Source of the DNA: Clostridia bacterium
Lineage (GTDB): Bacteria; Bacillota; Clostridia; TANB77; CAG-508
Direction: 5' to 3'
NCBI GenBank assembly: GCA_022796855.1
Contig: JAAWJM010000012.1
Coordinates: 1-51,566 of the forward strand
DNA length: 51,566 nt
Shown: positions 28,280 to 38,442 of the stretch, in pieces
How positions within the stretch are numbered: position 1 is the stretch's first letter
Layout: each line of letters opens with the position of its first letter
Program-made: the position numbers and the translations under genes
Notes under the pieces: generated by a model
What the model was told of the DNA's origin: nothing
Database searches by the model: none
What the model saw: only the letters and a program-made list of their open reading frames with translations

Positions 28280-30883
28280 TTACTCCATTGTTATTGGCGC
28301 TCTTTCTTCTTTTCTTCCTTCTTGTGCATGTTGTATTGCCGATTCATGATTAATATTATATTTTTCCATACCTAAGTTTTCTCTTGAACTTCTTTTTGGT
28401 TCTTCTACTACTTGTGTATTCGCCATATCTCTTTTCTTTTTTCTATTCAAAAACTTAAATTTCTTTTGCTTTTCACTCTTATCTAATAATTTTGTTTTAT
28501 TAGTAAGTTTGCCAAACATACCCTGTATTTTATAGGCAATTCCTGCGAAAAATCCTTTTTCTACTTTAGCCATTCCCATACTCTTTGCCATTTTTGCAAT
28601 CTGTTCCATTTCTTTTCTTACTTCTTTTGGAACTGCTTGACCTTTTAAGTCATATCGTACATCTATTCCTTTTTCTTTCATTAATCTCGTAGTTTCCGCT
28701 TTCGATATACTATTGACTACAATATCAATATAATCATTCATCATTGTTGTATTTAGCCCTTGATCCATTTTATGTAAGCATTTTAGAATATCTACGCATG
28801 CACCATCCATTGCATTAATTTTCTCTAGTGTATCATCATCAATTCTATCATCAAGTTCACTTCTTTTTATAATATTCCAAGAAAATCCTCCCCATGGATT
28901 TTCTTTTTGTATTTCATAAGAATCGCTTTCAATAAGATATTGAATTTTAATATTACCATTTTTATTCATTTCTACAGGGTTTGATCCTCTCGGAGTTTGT
29001 GGTGCTGGGTTTTGTCCTGCTGGAGCTTGTGGTGCTGGGTTTTGTCCTGCTGGAGCTTGTGGTGCTGGTTTTTGCCCTGCTGGAGCTTGTGGTGCTGGGT
29101 TTTGTCCTGCTGGAGTTTGCTGTGCCGGGTTTTGTCTTGTTGAATTTTGTTCATTACTGTTTTGTAAGGATTTTTCCCTTTTTTCTACTCTCTTTATCAT
29201 CCTTGTTAATGCCTTAATCTTTTCTTCTTCATCAAGCAATTTTGCAATTTCCAATTGTTCAAGACAAATATCCTTTAAGTTTTTACTAACCATAGTAAGT
29301 AACTCATTTTTTATTATCTCTTCACTAGTAGAATATTCTTTTATAATACCTATTATCCTACTTATATTTTCGTTGTATTCTGGTATTAACAAATCTTCAA
29401 AATTTTGCTCCTTTTCTCTATACATTAATTCTAATGCAGCTACCAAACATTTCTTTTCTCCATTTAAAGCTTGAATAGATGCCCTTTCTGCTGGTGATAG
29501 TTCATCGTCATGAGATTCTGTCATTTGAAGTACCTCATCGCGTTCCTTTACTTTATTAACTAATTTTGCCAATCTTTGATAATGAGGATGTTCTTTTTCC
29601 ACTTTCCCTAAGCAATTTTCATATATTTCCACTAGCGTCTTTCCTTTTGTCTCTAAAGCAATTGTTAGTGCTTCATCAACATCCTTCATTGCTAAATTTT
29701 TATATTTTACTACTAAATAATCAGGCGATAATAAATCCTCACGACCTTCTTCACGTTCCTCATATATTGCTTTTATTGCTTGCCATTTTTCCTCTTCTGT
29801 CATTTTATTCCAGTCTTTTTCTGGCTCTTCTACTGGTGTCTCTTCTTGCGCCCCTATTGTTTGTTTTTGTGTTTCATCTACCGTTTCAATATTTTCGTCA
29901 CTTAAAATTCTATCTATTTCTTGCTTTGACAGGTCAGTTTTATTATCTTCTACAACCTCTACTTCATCCTCTGTAAGTTTATGTATTGTCTCCTCTTCTA
30001 CTTCTTCTTCAGTTTCTTTGCTCGTATCTCGTTCTTCAAGGTCGTTTCCTTGTTCTTCTAATATAATATTTTCTTCTTCCCAACCAGTAATTTCAATTAA
30101 GCTTTGAATTCCTGCTTCACTTGCAAAATCAATCACATCGTATTTTGTTTCAAAAGAGGCTAATGTATTTCGTGCTCCTTCTAATTCTTCCATAGCTTGA
30201 TTTATTACTTTACTATATTCACTAAGTTCTTGTATTCTTTTTTTACTTTCTTCATCCGCTACAGTATACATTTTCTTAAATGTTTCTGTACTTTTAACTT
30301 CTTCGGATTCTTTTTCTAATTTTGATTTTAATTTCATTGCTATCTTTTTTTCGTTTTCAAATGATTTATGCTGTTTCTTTACTTCTTCTAATTTGTCTGA
30401 TTTATCTTTAATATCTTGCTCCATTTTTTCTTTACTTGAGGCAATATATTCTTTTGCCTTCGCATAAACACTCTCTTGTTTTTCTTTTTGTGTATTCATT
30501 CTTTCTTGCTTTTCTTCTTCAATTCTAGCTCTTGTTTGTTCTACTTCTTCGTTCGCTTGTGATAATTCTTTGTTTCTACTATTATACTGCCTTGCATATT
30601 CTTCTAATTTTTTTTGATTTTCTCTTCTTTCATCTTCTACTGGTTTATATACCTTTTCTCCTAATGTTTTTAATCTAGGCATTACTTCATCAAAGATATC
30701 CCTATTCTTAATTGCTTCATTTTGTCTTTGCTTTGCTTCATCAAGTCTTACTTGGCTTTCTTCTACTTTTGCCAAGGCTTCTTTCTCCATATTTTCCCAT
30801 TTTTCAGACATATCTTCTTTAGTAAATTCCACATAATCTTTTAATAGTGGTTTCATTTCTTCAAAAAATTGGTTTTCTTCCAT
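28280..30883 (-). CDS. Large coiled-coil protein with EDLL-type repeats, paralogue of the upstream gene
   Basis: 867 residues, no signal peptide, no membrane helix. Residues 1-260 are charged coiled coil, starting EEMKPLLKDYVEFTK. Two later modules contain EDLLSPDYL and EDLLIPEYN followed by about 60 helical residues. Then comes a Pro/Gln/Ala-rich tandem repeat (about 577-630) and a C-terminal domain with NPWGGFSW and MNDYIDIVVNSISKAE. The N-terminus and the EDLL modules are shared with the 631-residue product of the next gene upstream, 36 bases away, so they are tandem paralogues in one operon. Family not recognised. 867 codons without one CGG. Confidence 0.8.
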   Translation of the reverse strand: MEENQFFEEMKPLLKDYVEFTKEDMSEKWENMEKEALAKVEESQVRLDEAKQRQNEAIKNRDIFDEVMPRLKTLGEKVYKPVEDERRENQKKLEEYARQYNSRNKELSQANEEVEQTRARIEEEKQERMNTQKEKQESVYAKAKEYIASSKEKMEQDIKDKSDKLEEVKKQHKSFENEKKIAMKLKSKLEKESEEVKSTETFKKMYTVADEESKKRIQELSEYSKVINQAMEELEGARNTLASFETKYDVIDFASEAGIQSLIEITGWEEENIILEEQGNDLEERDTSKETEEEVEEETIHKLTEDEVEVVEDNKTDLSKQEIDRILSDENIETVDETQKQTIGAQEETPVEEPEKDWNKMTEEEKWQAIKAIYEEREEGREDLLSPDYLVVKYKNLAMKDVDEALTIALETKGKTLVEIYENCLGKVEKEHPHYQRLAKLVNKVKERDEVLQMTESHDDELSPAERASIQALNGEKKCLVAALELMYREKEQNFEDLLIPEYNENISRIIGIIKEYSTSEEIIKNELLTMVSKNLKDICLEQLEIAKLLDEEEKIKALTRMIKRVEKREKSLQNSNEQNSTRQNPAQQTPAGQNPAPQAPAGQKPAPQAPAGQNPAPQAPAGQNPAPQTPRGSNPVEMNKNGNIKIQYLIESDSYEIQKENPWGGFSWNIIKRSELDDRIDDDTLEKINAMDGACVDILKCLHKMDQGLNTTMMNDYIDIVVNSISKAETTRLMKEKGIDVRYDLKGQAVPKEVRKEMEQIAKMAKSMGMAKVEKGFFAGIAYKIQGMFGKLTNKTKLLDKSEKQKKFKFLNRKKKRDMANTQVVEEPKRSSRENLGMEKYNINHESAIQHAQEGRKEERAPITME
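28985..29145 (-). repeat. 36-base tandem repeat encoding a Pro/Gln/Ala-rich linker
   Basis: About four units of 36 bases encode PAPQAPAGQN-like repeats inside the 867-residue protein. Units differ by a few bases. Copy number is likely to vary between strains. Confidence 0.85.
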
Positions 30884-30919
30884 TTTTATCTCCCTTCAAA
30901 CTGGTTAAATTTACTCTTT

Positions 30920-32815
30920 TTATTCTCCACCCAATAATACTTCATAGGATTTATCTTTTTCTTTCCCTTTTTTTCTGTGGAAAAATCCCATTGCAGTTCT
31001 TCTTTGCTCTTCTTGTGAAAGTCCTGCATTTAATTCTTCTTTATATGCATTCATTTTTTGCTTTCTCTCACTTTTCAAAAACTCAGGTATCTCCCAATCT
31101 TGTTTTTCTTGTATTATTGCCTGTCTTTCTTCTTCCTTTTGTTTTGCTCGTTGTTCAGATCTTTGTGCCGCTTGTTCGACCATCTCTTTACGCGCATTTT
31201 CATCCCTGCCAATTGCCCTACGAGTTGCCTCCCATCGTCTTATTTGTTCATTCTTTGCCTTAGTCGCTACTTCTTGTGCCCCTTGTATTGCCATTCCAAC
31301 ATAATCAATTTCTTTATTAGGATTCGTCTCTTGTACTTGTTTCTTTCTTTCCTCTTCTGCCGATAATACAACCTTTTTTTGAATATCTTCTTGGCTCATT
31401 TCCTCTTGCAAGCTTCCACTATCCTGCTGTTGTCTTTGTTCCTCTTGTTTCTTTTGTCTAGCAATATCTCTTATTTGTTGTTCTCTTTTTTCTACATTTT
31501 TTTGCCACGTTTCATTAATCTCTTCATCACTCTTTATTACCGTTCCTTTTCCTGCTTCTAATAAGTCAATACCCAAATAACGATTTAGTCCATTTCGAAA
31601 CATACCTCTAATATTTTTTACTATTGTCTTTGTAGCTTGAACAAGATTTGAAAAAACATTTCCTTTTTTTGACTGTGCTTCATTTTCATTTGCATATTCT
31701 ACTGTTTCTTGCACTTTCGTTTTTTCTATCTGTTCTTGTTCTCTTTGTTCTATTTTTTGCATTGTCGCAAAAATATCTTTTGCTTTTTTAGCATTCTTTT
31801 CATCTAGTGCTTTTTTACATGCTTTATTATACATCCTTGCAATGGTCATCGTTTCCATTTTTTCTTGTTCTTTTTCAATTTGCTCTATACTTGCATTTTC
31901 TAATTTTCTTACATATCCTGCTTTGATATCAACATACTCAGGTGTTAATAAATCCTCACAGGTCTTTTCTTTTTGTGCTAATGCTAGTTTTATTTCGTCA
32001 ATTTTAACCCTTCGTAATTCTTCTCTTTCTTGATTTTCTACTATATCTACTAAATATTGTAACTCGCCTTCCCCTATGTTTGTATAAGAATTTAATTCAT
32101 CTAATTTTGCTTGTTCTTGTTCTACTTCTCTTTTTGCTTGATTAACAGCACTTTTGCGTCTTATTAGTTCATCAATTTGACTTCTCACTTTTTCATCAAT
32201 TGCAGTATAAATTACTTTATAGGCTTCTGCACCTTGTAATTCTTTTTGTTTCTTCATTTCTCTTCTTAACTTATAGGCTACTTTTTCTTCTGTTCTTGCA
32301 CTATGATATATCGCCTTCATTTCTTCTAGTTTATTACGTTTTTCCTTAAGAATTGGTTCTATTTCTTCTCTTTTTTCTTTCACATATTGTTCCATTTGAG
32401 TATGAATTTCATGTCTTATCTTCTCAAGCTTTGCTTGTCTTCTTGTTTCGATTTGTGCCTGTGCTTGTTTTAATTCATACTCTGCTTGTGCCAATTCTAC
32501 TTTCGTATTATTGCATTGGTTTCGATAATCCGCCAATTTTTCTTCATTTTCTTTCACATTATCTTGCATTTGTTCGCATAAATTAGGATCCATCGTACTA
32601 AGTTCAGGAATTAAAGCCTTAGCCTTTTCGTTATATGCTATTGCTTTATTTATTTTTTCATTTAATTTCTTTACTTCTTCACTTTTTCTAGTTACTTCAT
32701 TTTGCCTTTCATCTCTTACATTTACCCAATCTTTTGGCACTTCTCCTTTTGTAAATGTTAGATAATCTTTTAGTAGTGGTTTCATTATTTCAATAATTAC
32801 TTTTTCACTATCCAT
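30920..32815 (-). CDS. Large coiled-coil protein, paralogue of the downstream gene
   Basis: 631 residues from ATG 32815, chosen because GGAGGAG lies just before it. It starts IMKPLLKDYLTFTKGE, like its paralogue. Long coiled coil (about 15-280), one module with EDLLTPEYVDIK, then Gln/Glu/Arg-rich helices and a basic C-terminus. Cytosolic by sequence. The pair resembles large coiled-coil scaffolds of unknown function sometimes found in clostridia; I cannot name a family. No in-frame CGG. Confidence 0.78.
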   Translation of the reverse strand: MDSEKVIIEIMKPLLKDYLTFTKGEVPKDWVNVRDERQNEVTRKSEEVKKLNEKINKAIAYNEKAKALIPELSTMDPNLCEQMQDNVKENEEKLADYRNQCNNTKVELAQAEYELKQAQAQIETRRQAKLEKIRHEIHTQMEQYVKEKREEIEPILKEKRNKLEEMKAIYHSARTEEKVAYKLRREMKKQKELQGAEAYKVIYTAIDEKVRSQIDELIRRKSAVNQAKREVEQEQAKLDELNSYTNIGEGELQYLVDIVENQEREELRRVKIDEIKLALAQKEKTCEDLLTPEYVDIKAGYVRKLENASIEQIEKEQEKMETMTIARMYNKACKKALDEKNAKKAKDIFATMQKIEQREQEQIEKTKVQETVEYANENEAQSKKGNVFSNLVQATKTIVKNIRGMFRNGLNRYLGIDLLEAGKGTVIKSDEEINETWQKNVEKREQQIRDIARQKKQEEQRQQQDSGSLQEEMSQEDIQKKVVLSAEEERKKQVQETNPNKEIDYVGMAIQGAQEVATKAKNEQIRRWEATRRAIGRDENARKEMVEQAAQRSEQRAKQKEEERQAIIQEKQDWEIPEFLKSERKQKMNAYKEELNAGLSQEEQRRTAMGFFHRKKGKEKDKSYEVLLGGE

Positions 32816-33017
32816 ATTTATCTCCTCCAAGGTTTTGCTAAAAATTAGCAAAATCCCACTTATATCTATTCTAACATAGATACTAGAAGTTGACAAGTGT
32901 TTTTTATGTAAATTCGTCGTTTTTTAGTTATTTTTCCATATTTATGCCATTTATGTCGTATTTATTACAAAAATGTTACTATTTTGAACCAAATTTTATA
33001 CAATTCTTCTTATTATT

Positions 33018-33038
33018 AGAACGACCAATGGTCGCTCT
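33018..33038. terminator. Perfect hairpin after trmFO
   Basis: A 21-base near-perfect palindrome (agaacgaccaatggtcgctct) beyond the recoded end of trmFO. It would lie inside the coding region if the CGG at 33085 were read as arginine, which supports the earlier stop. It lacks a T-run. Confidence 0.4.
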
Positions 33039-33072
33039 TGTACAAATTTTAATTTATCTTTTTTCCTCATTC

Positions 33073-34463
33073 TTATTCTAAGCCGATAAATAGCATCGTC
33101 CTCTACATTTTGTAATGAAGCAATTGCTCTATCTGCTAATTTGCCATATTTTACTTTTTTGTCTTTAATTCGCTCTTCTAATTCTGGCAAAATTCCAAAA
33201 TTTGCATTCATTGGTTGAAATTTTTCATTTGGTGTAGCAATATAGTTTGCTAATGCCCCTATCATGGTATCTTTTGGAAAAATGATTTTTTCTTTCCCTT
33301 GTAACCTATTTACAACATTCATTCCTACTACTAGACCTGAACTAATGGATTCTACATAGCCTTCTACTCCTGTAATTTGTCCAGCAAAATATATGTTAGG
33401 ATTCTTCTTGAAACAATAGGTAGCATCTAGTAATTCACTTGAGTGAAGATACGTATTTCGGTGCATAACACCATATTTTATAAATTCCGCTTGTTCTAAT
33501 CCTGGTATCCTTGAAAATACTTTGTTTTGTTCTCCAAATTTTAGATTGGTTTGAAACCCTACCAAATTATACATACTTGCACTAACATCATCTTGCCTTA
33601 GTTGCACTACCGCATATGGACGTCTACCGGTTCTTGGGTCCGTAAATCCTACTGGTTTTAGTGGTCCAAAACGAAGAGTATCGACTCCTCGTTTTGCCAT
33701 AATCTCGATTGGCATGCAACCTTCAAAGATTTCTCGTTTTTCAAATTCATGTAATGTTACTACTTCAGCTGAAATTAATTCTTGGTAAAAGGTTTCATAT
33801 TCTTCTTTGTTCATTGGCAAATTAATATAACTTGCTTCTTGGTTCGTGATACGCTTTTTCCAAACTTCGATTTCTTCTTCTTTTCCTCTTTCTTGGTCAT
33901 AACGGTTTCCGGTAAAATGCAATCTCCATATTAATACTATCTTTCTTCACAATTGGTGCTGCTGCATCATAAAAGTATAGTCGTTCTTTTCCCGTGAGTT
34001 TTGAGATATTTTCTGCAAGACGATTTGAGGTTAGAGGTCCTGTTGCAATAATAGTAATATTGTTTGATGATGCTTCCCTTGTAAGTTCTTCTCCTGTAAA
34101 TTCTTCATGAAAGATTTCGATATTGGGATTTTCCTGTATGCTCTTTGTTACTAATTTTGAAAATTCTTCCCTATCCACTGCCAAGGCTTGACCCGCTGGC
34201 ACACTGGTTTTGTCTGCACATTGTATTAATAATGAGTCTAACATGCGTAACTCTTCTTTTAACAATCCACAGGCATTGGTATGTAAATTGGATTTAAACG
34301 AGTTACTACATACAACTTCTGCTAAATTTTTACTTGTATGTGCTTCAGAAAATTTAATTGGTTTCATTTCATATAATTTTACTTGTATTCCTTGTTTTGC
34401 TATTTGATAGGCTGCCTCACATCCGGCTAAGCCTCCACCAATAATTGTTACTTTTTTATTCAT
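33073..34463 (-). CDS. trmFO: Methylenetetrahydrofolate-tRNA-(uracil-5-)-methyltransferase TrmFO (two +1 shifts at CGG)
   Basis: FAD/folate enzyme that makes ribothymidine at tRNA position 54. N-terminal FAD motif IIGGGLAGCEAA; later GLLKEELR, MHRNTYLHS and GQITGVEGYVES. Shift 1 at CGG 33911 (codon 185) gives AFY-G-NRYDQE. Shift 2 at CGG 33085 (codon 460) gives AIY-G-LE then stop TAA 33073, the usual place for TrmFO to end (after LADRAIASLQN). Unshifted reading would add a basic tail running into a hairpin. The product has 462 residues, slightly long because of an unusual insertion (about 190-207, KEEEIEVWKKR). Confidence 0.9.
33082..33085 (-). other. +1 recoding site CGGC in trmFO (codon 460, near the stop)
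   Basis: Zero frame TAT CGG CTT leads to about 28 residues of atypical tail. Skipping C gives GGC TTA GAA TAA, a natural end. The evidence is weaker than elsewhere because both readings are open. Confidence 0.65.
33908..33911 (-). other. +1 recoding site CGGA in trmFO (codon 185)
   Basis: Zero frame TAC CGG AAA CCG TTA TGA stops. Skipping C gives GGA AAC CGT TAT GAC, the RYD motif of TrmFO. Confidence 0.88.
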
Positions 34464-34482
34464 ATTTAATCCTCTCTTTTTT

Positions 34483-34556
34483 AGAACCCCCAGTCGCCTT
34501 TGGCGACAGCCCCCTTAAGTAAAGGGGCCTTTTTATAGTCATTTCTACGAAGCATT
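34483..34556 (+). repeat. Family A intergenic repeat, copy 4
   Basis: Core agaacccccagtcgc with a slightly different inner hairpin (cctttgg), then the ccccctt...aaagggg stem and T-run. Lies between trmFO and the SCIFF gene. Confidence 0.75.
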
Positions 34557-34592
34557 ACCTAATTATTACTTCTAAATTGTTATATTTTAATT

Positions 34593-34620
34593 AAAAACAG
34601 GCGGCTATATTTTACCGCCC
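34593..34620 (-). terminator. Terminator of the SCIFF gene
   Basis: Minus strand stem ggcgg / ccgcc followed by tgttttt. Confidence 0.7.
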
Positions 34621-34646
34621 ATTTAAAACTATCACCAGCCTTTTTG

Positions 34647-34790
34647 TTACTTTGCCTTCTCGCACGACTGGTTTCCTACTGTGCAGGAGGTCTTGCAGGC
34701 CGACTGACACGAGGTCTGGCATTCACCACATCCGCCCTTTTTCATGGATTCCTTTAAGTCTCTGGTTGTTAATGTTTTAATGTGTTTCAT
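34647..34790 (-). CDS. scfA: Six-cysteine peptide SCIFF precursor
   Basis: 47-residue ribosomally made precursor with the SCIFF pattern: leader MKHIKTLTTRDLKESMKKG, then six cysteines in GCGECQTSCQSACKTSC and QSC. In clostridia it is modified to a thioether (sactipeptide/ranthipeptide) product by the radical SAM enzyme ScfB. AAGGAGGAG precedes the ATG. No maturase gene is next to it in this window; the neighbours are trmFO and an SNF2 helicase. Confidence 0.93.
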   Translation of the reverse strand: MKHIKTLTTRDLKESMKKGGCGECQTSCQSACKTSCTVGNQSCEKAK

Positions 34791-34881
34791 GTTGTCTCCT
34801 CCTTATAGTTTTGTTATGATATCAAACCGTTATGGTTCGATTGTTCCTATTATAGCACGATTTTATGTTTGATGCAAATTT

Positions 34882-34960
34882 TGTAGGGGTCGATGCCTTC
34901 ATCGACCCGAAAACAAGAATAAGACATAAAAACGGGTCGATGTGGGCATCGACCCCTACA
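34882..34960. repeat. Family B palindromic repeat between SCIFF and SNF2 genes
   Basis: Ends tgtaggggtcgatgcc and its complement, with an internal AT-rich spacer. Each arm carries a shorter inverted repeat (gtcgatg / catcgac). Lies immediately after the SNF2 stop. Confidence 0.8.
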
Positions 34961-34962
34961 GG

Positions 34963-37900
34963 TTATGAAAACAACATCATAATGTCCTCTTTGGATAATT
35001 TGTTGATAAATGATGTATTGGTGTCTAGTACATTATCTATTAATTTTGCCTTTTTTTCTTGTAGTTCGTATATTTTTTCTTCAATGGAATTTTTGGTAAT
35101 TAATTTGTATACTTGTACATTATTTTTTTGTCCAATACGATAAGCACGGTCTGTAGCTTGGTTTTCTGCTGATAAATTCCACCATGGGTCATAGTGAATG
35201 ACCATATCTGCACCAGTTAAGTTAAGCCCTGTTCCTCCTGCCTTTAAAGAAATGAGAAATACCTTTATTTCTGGGTTTTGGTTAAATTCATCTACTAGCT
35301 CTATACGCTCATTTACTTTGGTTTGACCTGTTAGCTTAAAATAGGAGATTTCCTCCTTTTTTAATTCCTTTTCAATCATTTCAAACATGGCTGTATAGGT
35401 TGAAAATAGCAAAATCTTATGTCCGCTCTCTATGGCGTCTTTTACTAGCTCTATGCATTGTTGTAACTTACTTGCTCCTCCTTTATAATCAGCAAGAAAT
35501 AAGCTTGGATGACAACAAATTTGCCTTAGTCTTGTTAATAATGCTAAAATTTGAATACTGCTTTTTTCAAATCCTTGTGCCTCAATGTGCTCTTGTAATT
35601 CTTCTTTCGCCTGTGCTAAATACGACATATATATTTTTTGTTGTTCTTCTTCCATTTCATTGTTTAAAACTGTAATCGTCTTATCTGGTAGCTCTGTTAA
35701 TACTTCTTTTTTAGTTCTTCTTAAAATAAATGGTTCAATTAACATTCTTAAATTGCCCATTACTTCTGCATTCTCGTCTCTTACAATTGGCATTTCATAA
35801 TTTTCTTTAAATTTCTTATAAGAAAACAGATAACCTGGCATTAGAAAATCAAAAATAGACCATAATTCAGATAGTGAATTTTCAATTGGAGTACCTGTTA
35901 GAGCAAATCGAGTCCTTGCATTTAATGCTTTTATGGCTTTTGCATTTTGTGTGTTACTATTTTTCATGTATTGTGCTTCATCGGCTATAATATAGCGAAA
36001 TTCATATTGACATTCTTTATATTTGTCAATATCTCGTTTTAGTAAGTCATAGGATGTAATTACTACATCTACTTTGGCAATCTGTTCAATCTGTTCTTGT
36101 CTTGTTTTGGCATTTCCACTAATGACCAATGCTTCAATATTACTTGCAAATTTTTGGATTTCTGCTTTCCAGTTTAGGCTAAGTGAGCTTGGGCATACTA
36201 CCATTATTGGCTGTTTTTCTTGTTTATTGCTTTCTTTGTATGCCAATATAAGAGATAATACTTGAAGGGTTTTTCCAAGTCCCATATCATCTGCTAAAAT
36301 TCCACCAAACCCATATCCATCTAATGTTTTTAACCATTTAAATCCAACTTTTTGATATTGCCTTAATGTATGGTTTAAACATTTTGGTATTTGCAATTCT
36401 TCTACATCCGCTTTATCTTCAATATCTTCTATCATCTTTTTGTAGGTTTCATCTTTTTTGATGCTCGTATTTTCAATTTTTTCTAAAATTCGATTTAAGT
36501 ATAATGTTCGATATATTGGAAGTCTAATACTTCCTTCTTCTACCTCCTTAACTCCAATGTCTCCGCCTGAAATTAGGTTATCTAAGAATTCTATATCTTC
36601 GTTTTGTTCTAATGATAAAAAATCACCATTTTTTAAACGATAATATTTTTGTTTTTCATGGTATTTATTTAAGATGTCTTTTAATTCCTTTTTATCGAAA
36701 TTCAAATTTTCTAAATCGATGTTTAATAAATTGTTTTCAATTTTAACTCCTAGAGCCACCATTTTGGGCTTTTTAATTTGTTTTTGTTTAAAATCTTCCG
36801 TGGCTAGTACTTCAAATTTTTGCATATACCAATTAATCTCTTCTGATAAAAACTCATAGATTTTTTCGTCCTCTACTAACACAAAATTGCCATTTTTCTT
36901 ATCTAGCATAAAACCAGTTTTTCGAAACAAGTTTAAGCTTTCTGCTTCTTCTAATACACTTCTTGGGAAATTTGGGTTTTCTAGTAAAGGGTTGAATTCC
37001 TCTTCTCCATAACAAAAGCTTACTTTTGCAATAATATAATTTTTTTCATTAAATTCTAAAAAAACTTTTACTCCTAGCTTTTGTGGCATATATTTTTCGA
37101 GTTCTTCTGGTGCTACGGCATCTAATACGATGCTTCTTTTTGCTTTTGGAAGTACCACCGAGAAAAATTTTGACATTTCTTCCTTAGAAAATTTAATTTC
37201 AGTGGTATAATTTCTTCGAAATACCTCTAGTAATTTTAATGTACTTTCCTTATATTCTTTTGTACATCGATATAATGTTTCTTCTTTTAAAAAGTAAGTA
37301 TATTTTCTTCCTGGTATTATTTCATAATCATGATGTGAGTTAAATTCAAGACGAAGGCTATATTCTTTTTGATTTATTTTTTCTAAATCAAATTTGATAT
37401 TTGGCTCTTCTTCAAGCATTTTTACATGATGAATCATATAACCGTACTCCATTTGAAGAGTTTGCCCTTTTATTAATTCAAAAAATTCATCTAATGTAGA
37501 TTGGTTTAGTGTAATTCCACTTGTATTGGTCATTCTTCCTAAATATCGATAAGAGCGAATCATATTTCTCGTATTGTTTTTCATGTCTTCTCCATGTTTT
37601 AGCACAAATTCCAACATCGGTCTTGAGGCTTCTTCAAAAGAGGTTTCTTTATGTTCAAATTCTAACTTATTTCCATAGTGATGTACTTCTTCTTGTCGCA
37701 TGTTATCATAAAATTCCTCTAAATCCTTTAGTTTATATAATTGCTTTTTGGTTCCAATTTTAAATTCCACTCGTAGTTCTTTGGTATCCTGATTATAAAA
37801 TAGTTTTGGCACTATTTTTATATTCGTATCCAATGGTTTTGTGCTTTTTTCTTCTGGCTCCTCCATTAATTTCATTTCTTCTTCATAAAAAGTATTAATT

Positions 37901-38257
37901 AAATCTCTAAAATCTGTATACTTTTCTTTTTTCGTATATTCCAATTCATGATATTTTGGGTTTCCATCTACTTCTAATAAAGTAGCAACAATATGCTTAC
38001 ATGCTGCATAATGAGTATAATAATCCTCACATTCACATTTGGATTGCTGCAGTTCTCCGTTTTTAACCACAATTTTTACTTGGTAATCATCATAATTTCC
38101 ATTTACATTAGAAGAAATCGAAAAATTGTTACTATCTTCATAATAGATTTTCCCGAATGTCCACTCTTTTTTGTCTTACGTAGTCTCTCGCCCTTCCTAA
38201 TCTAGATGTTCCCGCTTCTCGGTATATTTCATTTGCTACTTTTTGATTAATATACAT
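34963..38257 (-). CDS. SWIM zinc-finger SNF2 family helicase (one +1 shift at CGG)
   Basis: 1097 residues after recoding. The N-terminal SWIM zinc finger (CECEDYYTHYAACKH, about residue 75) and a large middle region are followed by a SNF2 ATPase: motif I DDMGLGKT, motif II ADEAQ, and C-terminal helicase motifs GGTGLNLTGAD and ATDRAYRIGQ. DNA translocase of the RapA/HepA-like bacterial SNF2 group; cellular role unknown. The true start is ATG 38257; codon 35 is CGG (38155), and a +1 shift after RVDI joins the start to the SWIM region. Without it the main frame has no good start. Confidence 0.88.
38152..38155 (-). other. +1 recoding site CGGG in SNF2 helicase (codon 35)
   Basis: Zero frame ATT CGG GAA AAT CTA TTA TGA stops. 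Skipping C gives GGG AAA ATC TAT TAT GAA and continues into the SWIM domain. Confidence 0.83.
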
Positions 38258-38442
38258 GATAACTCCTTTTTCAAAAACATGATTGTTAATTATATCATAA
38301 TTCCTTTGGGTTTGGAAGTTATATCTTGAAAAAATTCTTCACTATTCAAAAGTTAAATAGTGAGGAATTCCCTATTACGAAAGTAATAAGGTTTTTTAAA
38401 AACCTCACTGCACAGGCTTTGCCTGTGCAGTGGGTCAGTTTT

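Noticed and set aside
28985..29145. CRISPR-like array
   Set aside because: The 36-base units are contiguous with no spacers and are in frame with the long coding sequence.
28972..29217. Open frames on both strands over the Pro/Gln/Ala repeat
   Set aside because: They are shadows produced by the 36-base tandem repeat inside the 867-residue gene and have no initiation signal.
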